64,000 bases of DNA from Actinostola sp. cb2023 (GCA_033675265.1 JAUJYZ010000925.1:1-64000); one strand, 5' to 3'. Positions 12,481 to 24,835 are shown, numbered from the stretch's first letter. Numbers and translations: made by a program. Notes: generated by a model not told the origin, from the letters alone.

Positions 12481-12795
12481 GATTTGCATATTAAAATTGT
12501 ACAGAGTTTGACACGGCAACCCTGCTGACCCTCTGCTCCAACCTAGTCCTATAGCTTTGAGCGATGGCGTGGACAAATTGACCAAGTATCTATGTTTGCA
12601 GGATTTGAAAATATGCCAGCGCGACACAGAGTGAACTCGACTTCATTTTCGGAAACTGAATTAAGAGGTAAACAACTTGTGTGCTGCTATTTCCTTGTTG
12701 CACAATAAGTGTCTTTTCGGTCTTTTCTGTCTTTCCGATCATGTCCACAGCTATCTCCAACCAACGATGTGAACGAACAGCAAACATCTTCCATA
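12480..12795 (-). pseudogene. Cys/His-rich exon, paralogue of 40.4 kb exon
   Basis: The minus strand reads CCSFTSLVGDSCGHD, an interrupted stretch, then TLCRAGIFSNPANIDTW and ICPRHRS followed, after a one-base loss in the T-run at 12,556-12,558, by IGLGWSRGSAG. Every landmark (CCSF.SLVG, LCR..F..PA, ICP.HR, LG.GW.RGS) recurs in the exon at 40,354-40,778, so both are copies of one zinc-binding-like module. Function is unknown. Confidence 0.55.
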
Positions 12796-12799
12796 TTTT

Positions 12800-13370
12800 C
12801 AGTTAGACTAACTAGACAATATACCTGTGTTCACACTAGGATTTTCCAAGTCACTCACGGTTTACAGACGTTCACACTGACATATGAGAGACCCGTTGGC
12901 GTTGGTTACGGTCAATTAGAGGGCGATTTTGGAGTTGTTTACCTGCGATTTCCAAGTCAACTGTTAGGAGGGTTAGAAACAGCAGCGTAAACAGTCGTTT
13001 TATTTTAAAATCCACTACCTGATTGTTCGTATTAGATTCCCGACCTCGAAAGATATAATAAGAACTCTTTTTCTTTATCAATATGAAAACTAACTATGAA
13101 TGTTTTAGAGAAAGATACAAAGTCAGACAAACAAAACATTGGCATTCAGTGTTCGCCTATATTACCCAATTAAATGAGTGCTACAAAAATGATGGTATAA
13201 CCAAGAGAGGTAGATCTAGCTAATGTTCCAAATTTATATCGTCTTTCAGCATTGTTCAGTATTGATCTACAGGACGTTTTACGATATTGTTCTGAATAAG
13301 TCGGATAACTCTTAAATTTACAATATTTATTGAATTTTCTACTAAATTAATTATAACATACATGAATTGT
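12800..13370. other. intergenic; possible transposon end
   Basis: CCTGTGTTCACACTAGGA near 12,825 resembles GCCGTGTTCACACTGGGA at 61,049, just upstream of the intact Harbinger transposase, so a truncated relative may end here. Nothing else is recognisable. Confidence 0.3.
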
Positions 13371-13375
13371 ATGAA

Positions 13376-13888
13376 TTGAAATGAGATTTATTTGAAATGG
13401 GAAATGAGATTCATTTGAAATGGGAAATAATATTTATTTGAAATGGGAAATGAGATTCATTTGAAATGGGAAATGATACTCATTTGAAATGGATGGGAAA
13501 TGAGATTCATTTGAAATTCTGATGTGATAGTCAATTGAAATGGGAAATGAGATTCATTTGAAATGGGAAATGAGATTCATTTGAAATGTGAAATGAGATT
13601 CATTTGAAATAGGAAATGAGATTCATTTGAAATAGGAAATGAGATTCATTTGAAATGGATGGGAAATGAGATTTATTTGAAATGCTGATGTGATGATAGT
13701 CAATTGAAATGGGAACTGAGATTCATTTGAAATGGGAAATGAGATTCATTTGAAATGGGAAATGAGACTCATTTGAAATGGCAAATGAAATTCATTTGAA
13801 ATGGCAAACGAGATTCATTTGAAATGGATGGGAAATGAGATTCATTTGAAATGGGAAATGAGATTCATTTGAAATGGGATTCATTTAA
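13376..13888. repeat. 23-bp minisatellite
   Basis: About twenty-two copies of a 23-bp unit built around AAATGAGATTCATTTG plus GAAATGGG. The unit contains the near-palindrome TGAGATTCATTTGAAAT. Two variant stretches with GATGTGATAGTCAATTG lie near 13,520 and 13,690, about 165-170 bp apart, suggesting a higher-order period of about seven units. Confidence 0.9.
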
Positions 13889-14268
13889 AATGGTAAGGTA
13901 CTTTAATTTTTAGTAAAGTATGCATGCATGTACTGCTAAACAATGCACAATGCGGCATATATTTTTTAACTAATATTTTTCCGGCTCACTTTAAATTTGC
14001 GGCGAATTGCATGGGTATCATTTTTGCGACAGAGATCAATCACTTTTGCGGTGGATATCATTTTTGCTGTCGGGAACATTTTTGCAGCGATACCGATCTC
14101 CATTTCATAAATGCGCACTACACACACACGGGTATTGCTACGTAGCACGCACTTGATGTAATATATTCATAAGAAATATAATGAATAGCACGATAAAACT
14201 CAATGGAGAAATGCTGCTAATAAACCATTTTTATTATTATTATTATTATTATCATTATTACTATTTTG

Positions 14269-14550
14269 ACATGCGCTTAAAATTAACGAGTTCCGCTTTC
14301 CACTACTTATGGCATAGAAAAATTCCCCATCGTACCCGCCATACCTATATTTTATTATGGCATTGATCTTGGCACGGATGTCCGCATCTAATTCCCTTTC
14401 TTGTACTCGGAAAGGAGCCTCAATAAGGGATTGACCTTTAAAATTGCTTGTATATCCTGAATGTGAAAGCTCTCTCATGAAGTCAATCACCACCAGCTTC
14501 ATATCATAAGACTTTGTGTCTTTTGGTCTCTTTCTTCCTCGGCTTGGAGG
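14269..14550 (-). pseudogene. repeat-family exon, copy B, 3' truncated
   Basis: The exon reads SRGRKRPKDTKSYDMKLVV (an AT-hook-like start) through the Tyr/Gly-rich middle and is cut off after the Ser-Cys-Gln motif, where the (TTA)n tract replaces the acidic end and splice donor seen in copies A and C. Confidence 0.6.
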
Positions 14551-15545
14551 GATATAACATCCTTAATATAAAACTAGGCGCTCATTGAGCGTTTACTCGG
14601 CGGTGGGGTGAATCAGCTGGAATTCCGGGCAATCTCTAGCACACACGATTACCGTCCTCTGTTTTTGTCTATAAAACGATGTTTTGGGCCGTTATTTTGT
14701 AAGCGTTGGGCTTCCTGTGGTACGCTGAAATCGTATTTTGTATACGTATTTATTTATTTATTTATTTACAGATTCAGTATAACAATTACACTGGGTAGAA
14801 TAACAATATGACACGAAGTCCCCTGCTAGGTTAAACCACCAAGCCCTTCCCCAATAAAATGATAACCCAACCTCAGATAAACCTATAATAATCAATGTAG
14901 TTCGATTTTCGCTTCAGGAATGGGTTTTAAGAATATCGAACTCCCAATTATACTCAAGAAATAATTAGTAGTTGTTTGAGTGCAGTCAGGTGTTTAATTT
15001 AGTATAATAGGTCTATTTAGTGTGTTTTGGGATCGATATATTTTAAGTGCTGACTCCTAGGCAAGGCAACAAGTCCCGGAATTGGTTTCAGCCGAAAATA
15101 AAATACTTAATAATAATAATTATAATAATAATAACGATTTATTAAACAGATCTATTTTGAAAAACGGCTCTTCCCTGTTTAAATGCTATCTAAACTATCT
15201 AAACTATATATCTAAACTATCTAAACTTTCTCAATTCGCTCGATCAAGAGCTGTTGATATGCAATAGAATGGCAATATATCAGTGTTCTGACCTACTTTC
15301 AGGTCGTTTACTCTGCTAACGGGCCAGAAAATGGAATGACATCGGCTTCTCTCGTTCTTCCTGGGCTTCTTTGTCCACGCCGAGTAATAAATAAATAAGC
15401 GCTACAGTTTAACCTCCCGTAGGCCACCCTCCATGCAAGAAAAAGTTGTCTCTTATGGGAGGTACCCCACGGGAAGCCCAAATTTAAGTAACGTTTAATC
15501 TCATATATACTTTTAATGCGGACACAAGAACATCGGTACCTTGGT
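14269..15545. repeat. dispersed repeat family, copy B
   Basis: Same order as copies A and C: minus-strand exon, poly-(TTTA) tract near 14,750, (AAT)n near 15,110, and a tail ending GTACCTTGGTTAA. It starts abruptly after a (TTA)n tract (14,230-14,263) and has an internal deletion near 15,371 relative to copy C. The intact gene at 15,640 begins immediately beyond its tail. Confidence 0.7.
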
Positions 15546-15562
15546 TAAACACGAACGTGCAC

Positions 15563-15570
15563 TATAAAAG
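15563..15570 (+). promoter_or_regulatory. TATA box for gene at 15,640
   Basis: TATAAAAG lies 70 bp upstream of the ATG at 15,640, the expected distance for a promoter with a short 5' leader. It sits just outside the tail of repeat copy B. Confidence 0.55.
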
Positions 15571-15639
15571 GGGAGGTACCTAAGGTAAGTCCGTTGGATC
15601 TGTCAATCATTTGCACTGAATCTCTCGCACTAGCTAGAA

Positions 15640-16706
15640 ATGGCCCAAGAAAACCCAGATACCGTAGAAGTAAGTCATAAAAATAATCCAAATAACCTTT
15701 TTAAGACTGTTTTAATTCATCTTTTCGTAATTTAGCATACATTCAGAACCGTTCGTTGAACTGGCCGCTGTCCTCCGTAGACGTGCCAAATCGACCTTAT
15801 GAAAATCGGTGTTTCTTCCGTAGGTTATTCTGAAATTTCCCCGCCAGGATATGGATATGCTTGAGGCATTTATAAACCAGGCTGGCGGGGAAATCAAGAA
15901 GATAAAACGGGGCCGAAACCGAAGGAAGCCAGCTCCTCGTCCTACGGCTACAGCTACGATCAATAGTGACATGGATGGCATAACACTTGGCGCAGATCAT
16001 GACGAAAGACCAAATGGTTAGTATACCTTTTGAGGTACTATTTAGCTCAGTGTATAAATGTAAATTATGTACAATGTCAATGTACGTGTTTGCATGGTCA
16101 TTTGTAGAGTTCAATGCAATAAACTACGTTCATTTCTTCTCGGTTCTGACAGGTCACCTGACAGTACTGTAAGTTATGTTGATTTAGAACGGAGATCGCG
16201 TCCATTTCTTCTAGAACTACGGTTCTACTGGTTCTGGCACTGACAGTGTGTTGATTTACTGTAGCCTAATTACATCGGCTTTATATGAAATTAGCTATCG
16301 CAGTGTCTTGTTTGAAGAATGCTGAATTATTATAAGTCTTATAAGTTACTTATATTCATCGCTTTTAGACAAACCGTGCTCATCCTCATGCACACAAGAT
16401 CATGCTCCAACCTGCAAATTTTGCCTCCAAAGTCCTTGTGTAACAACAGGCAGCCTTGAACGTTTTGGTTTTGGAGAAGCTGATGTCCAGAACCATGTTG
16501 CTAGGCGCCGAAATTACAAGGACTATTGGAATACCCTCAATGGGTTGGGACTCTGGCGCAACCCTGTCTACCTGGGAAAGAAATTAGAGCTGGGAGACAG
16601 GGTTGATGGTCAGCGAGAGAGAATGCCCCACTGTGTCATCAATGATACAAGAGGCAGGTTTCCAAACCCAGAGGGGATGCCATACATGGGGCACAAAAGG
16701 GAATGA
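15640..16706 (+). CDS. 178-aa Cys-rich protein, three exons, unknown
   Basis: Exons are 15,640-15,669, 15,848-16,016 and 16,369-16,706, with GTAAGT/CCAG and GTTAGT/TTTAG borders; phases join without stops to 179 codons. The N-terminus has a basic stretch (KKIKRGRNRRKP) that could be a nuclear signal. The third exon opens with a Cys/His cluster (CSSSC, H, CKFC, C) that could bind zinc and ends in a conserved-looking tail (YKDYWNTLNGLGLW, REMP-like RERMPHCV, NPEGMPYMGH). I have seen similar tails in predicted sponge and cnidarian proteins of unknown role, but assign no function. A 13-bp inverted repeat (ATTTCCCCGCCAG / CTGGCGGGGAAAT) straddles the second 3' splice site. Confidence 0.65.
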
Positions 16707-16709
16707 AAT

Positions 16710-17235
16710 TTATTTTGTAAATAAATTGTATATAAAACTTGTAAATAAAAATTGTAAATAGTACTTACAAATGCACCATCATTAGGATGTATATTTTGTA
16801 AGTAATTTATGGAGAATGTCCAATTTTATATTTTCTGCATATATGATATTATTATCTCATGACATTGTCTGATATGCATTGACCAATGTATTGTACATAC
16901 AGTGTACATGAACTGTATAAATAATATTTCAAATACATATCACAACTGCACTTGTTTATTGTTGCTGTATAAAATAATAATATACCATTGTTAGACTGAC
17001 CAACTATTGTCATGACAGTATCTTTATACTAGATCAAATAATGCAAAGGTTATAACAAGGACATTGTTGCAACTATTGTTTTATTGTGGTATGTACATGT
17101 AATAAATATATTCTTTATTTCATCATATACGCATGTGACAATATTATTGTTTAGTATTTACAAATCATTTATTATGCCCAAATGCATAAAAACTGACACA
17201 ATATTTCCACAGCTTGAAACACTCAACATTGACCA
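16710..17235. other. 3' flank and AT-rich intergenic
   Basis: Repeated TGTAAATA motifs follow the stop codon. Nothing else is supportable. Confidence 0.4.
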
Positions 17236-17448
17236 TTATGGGGCGGGTCGTTTATTACCTGGGAGGGGGAGAGGAGGGTTTCTAGAATTGCTGGGAGGTC
17301 ATTTTTGAAAAATGCACATTTTGGGGGGTTACTTTCAAAACTACTGACTGTTGATATACTGGGGGTCATTTTCACATCCATGCTACTGCTCATATAATAT
17401 GAACAATATGCGCTGCAGTTTATCTTTATAACCTGTCGAAATGTAATC

Positions 17449-18261
17449 ATCCCGGTGTACGCAATCGATGACAATCGATGATCGGAAAACCAATCGAACA
17501 ATCGATTGATATCGATTGGTTTTGGCCAATCGATCACCAATCGATAGTCACACAAGAAAAAAATGACAATCGATGAAAATCGATCATCGATCATCGATCG
17601 ATTGTTATCAGGTTCACGTTCAGTACAAGAAAAAGAAGGCCTCTATTGTACTATTCGTGAGGAGAAAAACTAGTGATATTAAACTGCTACGTTTCGAAGA
17701 TCATTATCATCATAATGAGTAACAGAGATTAGTTACGTACGAAATTTACATAATTTGAACATAAGAATAGTGTTCAATGTTCCATCCGTGCTAAAGTATT
17801 TGTTTAAATAACACTGAACTCTTTTATAACTATTGAACATTGAACACTATCTGTTACTCATTATTCATCTCACTTCGTAATGATGACAGGATGTCATCGA
17901 AACGTAGTAGTTTAATATCACTAGTGTTTCTCCTTAAAATATAAGACTTATATGTAATAAAAACTCCCTACTCTAGTTTCTTCAGCCTTACTTCTAACTA
18001 TAGAACTTATAATATCAATTGATAACAAAACAAAACAAAACAATCGATGAAAATCGATGAAAATCGATCTATTTTAGGGCAATCGATAACAATCGATCAA
18101 TCATAAGGCAATCGATGACAATCGATCAAAGGTCACAGATTTTTGTTTCATCGATTGGTCATCGATTTCCAATATCAATCGATTAATTGATATCGATTGA
18201 TATCGATTGTCATCGATTGTGATCGATTAACGATTTCATCGATTGCGTACACCGGGAACCA
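17449..18261. mobile_element. inverted-repeat element packed with ATCGAT
   Basis: Both ends carry CCCGGTGTACGCAATCGATGA in inverted orientation. The two outer arms (17,460-17,605 and 18,040-18,245) are dense in ATCGAT, with roughly thirty copies of ATCGAT or AATCGATNA. The element interrupts the outer TIR element. No coding sequence is seen. Its palindromic monomer makes each arm self-complementary as well as complementary to the other arm. Confidence 0.8.
17665..17938. mobile_element. innermost inverted repeat, PLE-end-like
   Basis: GAGAAAAACTAGTGATATT and its near-complement bound arms of about 75 bp (ACTGCTACGTTTCGAAGA versus ATCGAAACGTAGTAGTTT), with a second inverted pair GTTCAATGTT/AACATTGAAC inside. 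The motif TGATGACAGGATGTCATCGAAACG recalls the ends of Penelope-like retroelements (compare 45,365 and 58,947). Confidence 0.6.
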
Positions 18262-18429
18262 TACTCAAGCTGACCAGACTTTGGTTTATATTCATCACAG
18301 TTGCACTTAGAGCATTGGGGGGTCATGTTCACAGAATATGGTTTGCGTGGGGGGTCATTTTTAAATTTGTTCTAATTGAAAAATAACTGCTGGCTCCCAC
18401 TCCCAGGTAATAAATGACGTGCCCCTATA

Positions 18430-19660
18430 CCATTTTCTTGTTGCAGAGTGTAAACAATATATTCATGAAGCAGTACAACAGTATATGATTAGCACTAATT
18501 AGTACTAAATAGCACTGAGAAAACAATAGACAGCACTACTATTTAGTGCACTTCCAGCTGAATTGCAAGTTTTCAATAGAATTCGCTCTGCTTATAGCAC
18601 ATGGTGTTCAGTGGTTGACCACTATGACTATTTAGGGCCAGATAATGAGATTCATGGACTTTTATCAGCTGATTGAAACCCAGCAATAGTACTCACTCAA
18701 TATTTATACTGGATCATATCATTAATAATTCATGAGGAAAACACAATAGAAATCACAACCGTGGCAGAGCTTGTATTTCTGATACAAAATTGTCTTCATT
18801 TGCATAGACTTTGACTTTGATTTTATCAGCCAAACTTACTAGCATCTTGAAAATTATTGCCAACGAGTCAGCCGAGCGAAGACGCGAGGCTGACGAGGCG
18901 GCAGCAATATAGTGCCGAAGCGCGAACATTTCTTGTATGCAGAAAAAATCTCGAATGGACCACCAAAATGTAATGTAATGTAATGTAATGTAATGTAGAC
19001 CACAGTCTAAACCAATCAGAAAGCGCTTTTGTCTGACGTCATAAGAATCACGTGGTTGTCACAGGAAGAGCTTCGCTGATCGCTACGCTGTTGTTTACGC
19101 TGTTTCGTTGCACGAGATAAGTCCAAAAAAGTCAGATTAATGATATTTATGTTCTTTGCTTTTGTTATACTGAACTGTGTACTCTTTTCTAGATCGATTT
19201 GCTGACTATTGACAGCCTGTGTTCTAAACTGAGTAAAATTAATACTCAAAACGGTTAACCGAATCACACAGTAATGCCGATCGGGCCAACAACATTGTCA
19301 ACTTTTGTCAAGAGACACAAATCCTACTTTACTGAATTGTTTAATCGACTCAAAATACTCATTATTGCAGGCCAGTAAATAATAACAAATCCTGCTGCTA
19401 GACTGATCGAAGTGTCGATCTAACTTGGAAAGCCAGACTGTCACGCCAACGTGCTAATTATACGTCTGTGAATTAAGTACCGGTATTTGTTGTTACAATA
19501 TATTATTTCAAAGCCATCTCTCTGGAATTAGGACAAGTTTTCGCAAAATAAAATAAATCATGGAGTATAAAACTGTGTTTCAATAATCACAAAAGATCAT
19601 CGCAACAAAATCATTGTCCTCGTTGGCATTTAGCGATAGCTACGGCTAGTAGTAGAACAA
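18430..19660. other. intergenic with small repeats
   Basis: Contains a MITE fragment (18,490-18,550) and five or so tandem TAATG units at 18,970-18,997. No exon is supported. Confidence 0.4.
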
Positions 19661-20476
19661 GATTTTATACGTATGTGCAAACAATATCACGTCCCACATT
19701 CTCATTCTGCAATGAAATGTTACTTTATGGTAGTCAAGGTTCACAGTAAAGTTAAAAAAAAAAAAACATTTTATGGCTTACATGTACATACCCAATCTAA
19801 AACTGCAAGCTCTATGCGCATATTGTATGCATCGTCACCAAAGTTGATCCTTTTTGGAGCATACACAAGCATTGAGGAGTGAAGGCTCTCTATCCAGTAG
19901 GTTTCTCTGCACTACAAGAACAAACATTTTTCAGTACCTTTTGAAAATCAACAATACTCATGAATATACAGCTTGTTTCCTGAAGTGTTTGAGCCATTTT
20001 GGCTATGTTTTTCATGCGCACGCGAGCTATTGTTTAATACACTTGCACATTTTGTGTGGTCTATTGTCCTTATATGATAAAATGATGCGCAAGTGGAATA
20101 ATAAATAGATCTATACAACATCAGATGGATAATACATGTATGTCAGCAGAAAGATAATTCTAGGCTATCAATATCATCATCCGCTATACATCAATGTGAT
20201 ATTATGCATTACATACTTTCAGGTATGAATCAGCATATTTGAATACTGTCAAGTTCCTTAGTGTTTTTTCATATGTTTGAATGGCAGCTGGAGTTGTCAA
20301 AGTTTTCTTGCTCATGACATAGCCAGGCTTGGTACATCTGGACTCAGCTGAACATTTGTCATGTTTACACTGTGTGTGACAATTAAGTAATGAAAATTTG
20401 CAATATTGTTTACAATGTACATAATATATATATAGTAAATGTACAATGTTCAATAACCATTGTAATATTCTCCATA

Positions 20477-20907
20477 CAGTAAAAACCCGCATAAAAGAAC
20501 CCCTATTTTTCCAAGTCAGGCTGAAATGGTTCTTATATATTGGGTGTCTAGTGAGAAATCAGGATGCGTAGGTTCTTAACAGGTTCTTATTTTCAGGACA
20601 AAAAAAAATTGTTTCTGATACAGTATCATGGTGTATTTCCTTACAATTTGTTTTAATTAGTGAACTATTGACCCTGAAAGGTCTAATTTTCACACTAAAC
20701 ATTAACAACCCAACTGTATAATACTTATAATATTTCTGCATTTTCAGCACCGACTGTACCTGTGTGTCCTGTGCTTTAGTCATTTTTCACATAAGAACCT
20801 GCTTCATTTGTCAGGCTGAACTGGTTCTTATATATTGGGTGCTTAATTGGCTAAATTTCAGCCTGGAGGTTCTTAATCTGCAGTTTCTTATATGCGGGTT
20901 TTTACTG
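20477..20907. mobile_element. 431-bp MITE with TA target (mariner/pogo-like)
   Basis: The ends CAGTAAAAACCCGCATAA and its inverse flank the element, and TA occurs on both sides (20,475-20,476 and 20,908-20,909). CAGT termini plus TA duplication are typical of Tc1/mariner and pogo derivatives. TGGTTCTTATATATTGGGTG occurs twice internally as a direct repeat. The element lies in an intron of the transposase-like gene. Confidence 0.8.
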
Positions 20908-21100
20908 TATACCGTAAACTGCCGGTTATAAGCCCCCCACACCCCTCCCCCTATGGATATAAGCCCCCTCAAAGCTTCCTTCTTTCCTTAGTTACAATGT
21001 ATATAAAGCAGCAGTTTACAGTATGTGCATATGGGCAGATATTCATGAAACACAGATAATTCAATAACAATTAAATAATAAATATATACTAATATATAGA

Positions 21101-21230
21101 GGTTATTAGTCGGTTAAGCATCTAATACGGCTGTGTATTTTTACGAATCATTTGGTATTTTGGCTCGCCTTTAATACATGACGAGTAAAAATTCACAGCC
21201 GTATTAGATGCTTAACCGACTAATAAGTTG
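21101..21230. mobile_element. hairpin MITE, 45-bp arms
   Basis: TTATTAGTCGGTTAAGCATC at the left is mirrored by GATGCTTAACCGACTAATAA at the right, with nearly perfect arms through CACAGCCGTATTAG or its complement. No coding sequence. Confidence 0.85.
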
Positions 21231-22428
21231 TTTATTATATATTTTGTCAAAGAAACTAGCTATTTTGGTGAAAGAAAAACAACAAATTACAGTGAAATTT
21301 CTGTACGAGCGTGCGCTAGCCAAAACTGTCAATTTCTCGCACGCTGATTGGTTAATTTTCATCACACGATTCTGCATGAATGATTGGAAAGCCAGTTTGA
21401 AGTAACTACCCAAAATATGGTTCCATATTTCGCGCGTTCTTGTGCATATTTCGTGCGTTCTTTGACAAAAAAAAATATAATAATATATTATATAAGTTGG
21501 AATACTAACTTGATAGTGATTGATTACATTCAGAATTTACTCTCTAAAATTGCCTGCAGTGCCATCATTGTTCTTCATTGCAAAGTAAACATGAGTTCGT
21601 GTTGCTTTGGCTGCAAACAAAACAGGGCATTGAATGAATGAATGACATTAGTCACAAAACCTGACTATAAAGTACAGTGGTAATAGCATCAGCAATAACA
21701 GTACTGCACTAGTAGTGCATGTAGTAGCAGAAGCAGCAGAAGTGACAGTAGCAATGATAGTACTAATTAGTACTATTATTATTAGTAGTGGTATAGTAGT
21801 TGTAAATAGTTCAACCTTTATCAGAGAGCTCTGGGAACCATTTGATATTCATGTCCCGCACAAGGCCACCACAGATATTTTTCATGGCTTTGCTAATTCC
21901 CTTCGCACCTGAATTTATAAGTATAACAGTGGAAATTTTAAACATCTATTTTGAATGTTACCAGTTCATATATATACATATGTACATGTAGTTTGTACCC
22001 ACAGTGTTTACATAATAATTTTATTATCATCAATGAGAGGAATGTATCAAATGTCAGCCGATTGTCGGTGACTTGTCAGCTGACTGTTTCAACACAACAC
22101 CATCACGCCACCTGTATAGTACATTAATATTCCAGCACAGTTACTTATAAATGAGTCAAATACAATTTTTACAAACCATGCCAAGAGTCAAAGGAGTTCA
22201 CTATATGCTGTTCTTCAAACCATTTCTTTAGAGACACCACAAAGTCATGTGCAACCTCGCCAATGTTATAATCTGCAAAAAATAAATATATTTGATCATG
22301 AATATTTGGCTTTTCCTCCAATGCACACAATTTGACTGGCTTACGATGTTCTGTCTGCAGAGTAGTGATCACTTCCTTAGTCATTGGAACTTCTCGTGAT
22401 ACCGCTGGCACATGCGAGGTGCGGCTCC

Positions 22429-23508
22429 AATAAGCCAAGTCAGAGTTTAAGGATTACCGTGATTCCTGGAACCGAATCGGGATAAAATCCAACCGGAAGT
22501 TGAGTTTCGCCATACATTTACTGTAAATCTGCTAGAATCTTAGGTGAAAATATCAGTCGTTTGCGCGCCTTAGTTAGACTCTAAGAAAGATTTACTCGAC
22601 TAATGGTGAGTGTTTAAGACATAATGCGCCTTTATGAGCCAATATTTGAGTGTCAGGACAAAAAGAACACGATTTTAAATGGTCTTGTTTTGACTGAGTA
22701 ATGACTGGGATTCGCCCGCCATGACGCACCGGGACACCGAAACTTGCCTAATAGTTTTAAATTCACTTGAATATTTCCTGATAAACTATAATTTTATCTT
22801 TAGATGAGGATTTGTGCATTTTGTTGTTGTAGAGGAGAAGTTGATTAAGGAATACTGAGGATTTATTTCGGTTAATTGGTTTCCCGTCGACAAAATGTGC
22901 AGAACATATTCGTGAATCTTGACGAGGCTGCCATTTTTTCCAGTTTGTTGGGTCTTTTCTGAGACCAGTTTAATTCGCTCTCTTCTAGTGTCAATATTTG
23001 CTATCAATGGTGAAGGGCGAACGGAGGAAGACATAAAGACACGGCAATCAGTTACATTTGCTTTTATTACGGCAGTTTATGAGTTGATAAGTACTGTGAC
23101 TGCAGTGGTAAATGCACAAATTCTCATCTAAGGATAAAGTTATAGTTTATCAGGAAATATTCAAGGGAAATAAAATTATTCTAGGCAAGTTTCGGTGTCC
23201 CGGTGTGTCATGGCGGGCGAATCTCCAGTCATTACTCAGTCAAAACAAGACCATCTATAATCGTGTTCTTTTTGTCCTGACACTCAAATATTGGCTCACA
23301 AAGGCGCATTATATCTTTTAAAAACACTCACCATTAGTCGAGTAAATCTTTCTTAGAGTCTAACTAAGGCACACAAGCGACTGATATTTTCACCTAAGAT
23401 TCTAGCAGATTTACAGTAAATGTATGGCGAAACTCAACTTCCGGTTGCATTTTATCCCGATTCGGTTCCAGGAATCACGGTAATCCTTAAACTCTGACTT
23501 GGCTTATT
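22429..23508. mobile_element. 1,080-bp foldback element with THAP remnant
   Basis: The outer about 395 bp on each side are inverted copies (starting AATAAGCCAAGTCAGAG), leaving a central loop of roughly 285 bp. The loop's minus strand (about 22,985-22,860) reads PTNWKKWQPRQDSRICSAHF and VDGKP, the second half of a THAP zinc-finger domain (W, P, ICSxHF). That points to a decayed transposon whose enzyme had a THAP domain, such as Kolobok or another THAP family; no TTAA duplication is visible at the ends. It is inserted in the host transposase-like gene. Confidence 0.75.
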
Positions 23509-24835
23509 AGAAAAGCCAATCACCTTTTTATTCCTAATTATATAAACAAACAATTAATAACATGATTGAAAAAGTTTTTATATTTTAGTTGATGTTATTG
23601 CCATATTTAATGCACAGAATCCTTACGTATGGGAAATAACACACACAGTAGTGTGCCCAACAGATCGACTTGAATCATGTCTGGCATCTGTAATTACACA
23701 CTGTTGGGAAAGTGAAAAGATGATCACTTTATTTGATGCATTTTCCAAGAAGTCAAAAAGACATCAATACACATAATAAAGATAAATAAAATAGTTACAA
23801 GTACTTACATCACCATTCCTCTGATATGCTTCAGTTTCTTTGACTTCACTCCTGGCTGTTTCCATGGAAATAGCACAGACCTCTGATACAACCATTGCAT
23901 AACCAAGTTTTTGTATGACTATAAGAATCAAACATATTGTAAAAACACACTAATATATTTGATGTACACATAGTAAAATCCTGGCCCCAGTTTCACTAGC
24001 CACCACCACCTTTTAGTGCAACCTGGGTCTGGTAAAATAAAGCTTTTCCAGATTACTAGTGATAGACAATATAATATTGCTAACCCACTCCCCTCCCCCT
24101 ACCCATATATTTTTATAAGCCCACCAAAAACTGGCTTGTAATGGGATATTTCACAGTAACTACATGTATCTGTTCATTTCTTTAGACTGTTTATCATTGC
24201 TGTCTATTTTGGAGTCAATCATGTGGTATTAGAGCAGCAGTATATGTATGTTGTTACGTAAACAATAAGCAATCATCTATCAAAAGTCAATCAGTATATA
24301 CCTGAATCAAATGTTTTTTCACCAACTGCACCAATACATGCAGCATGCAGATGCACATGCAGATGTGTACTGTGTTTCTGTCAAGCCACTCGACAGAAAA
24401 CCATGTACGAGTCTAAGAAAAAGAAAGAGGGAAGGAAGGAAAGAGATGGAAAGAAGGGAGGAAGGAAAGAAATTTAAATCAGTTTCTTCAATTATATATT
24501 CAATAGCAAATTTGTCTTCTTACCTCATGTTGACATAGTATTTTACAATGCTGCCTCCAGCCATCATTGGAGAGGTTAGCCACTTCAATTTATCCAGACA
24601 GAGGCATTCCACAGTCATTGTGGCACAATGCCCCTGCCTGGCAAATGTGGTAGAGGATGCAATAAATGGTTGTTGGCAGAATGTGCATTTGCCTTGGTTT
24701 TTGACAAACTCACTAGGGATTGTAAAGATCCCTCTGTACAAAGGATAATTTGATCATTTTTGGATGCTGGGGTTGTTACTTGCTCCGTCCTCGGCACATA
24801 ACGCTGACTTGATTTGTCTTGTGTCTTTGCAGCTG

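Larger units (their letters stand above)
17238..18424. mobile_element. outer TIR element of a triple nest
   Basis: Left end ATGGGGCGGGTCGTTTATTA and right end (reverse-complemented) ATAGGGGCACGTCATTTATT are matching inverted repeats that continue CCTGGGAG. Flanks carry ACCAT(T) on both sides (about 17,232 and 18,425), a candidate 5-6 bp target duplication. Most of the interior is the ATCGAT element below. Confidence 0.65.
19665..24835 (-). pseudogene. 3' part of transposase-like host gene
   Basis: This continues the gene that starts at 36,217 and is split by the 11-kb element. Blocks on the minus strand: 24,835-24,524 (CTFCQQPF zinc-like pair, VECLCLDKLKW), 24,369-24,302, 23,918-23,809 (GYAMVVSEVCAIS), 22,272-22,177 (VNSFDSWHG), 21,908-21,816 (KWFPELSDK), 20,369-20,217 (CKHDKCSAESRC, a zinc-like motif), 19,911-19,792 (CRETYWIESLHSS and YAPKRINFGDDAY) and 19,706-19,665 (NENVGRD, stop). 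Most junction phases agree. The CR-[DE]-T-x-W-[IV]-E segment is a candidate for the final catalytic Glu of a DDE enzyme. At least one central exon is missing or unrecognised (between 23,809 and 22,272, where a foldback element sits, and between 21,816 and 20,369). One base is lost in the T-run at 24,749-24,751. The family is the invertebrate transposase-derived group with WNENV endings; superfamily not assigned. Confidence 0.6.

Noticed and set aside
13376..13888. CRISPR-like array
   Set aside because: Head-to-tail 23-bp minisatellite, no spacers.
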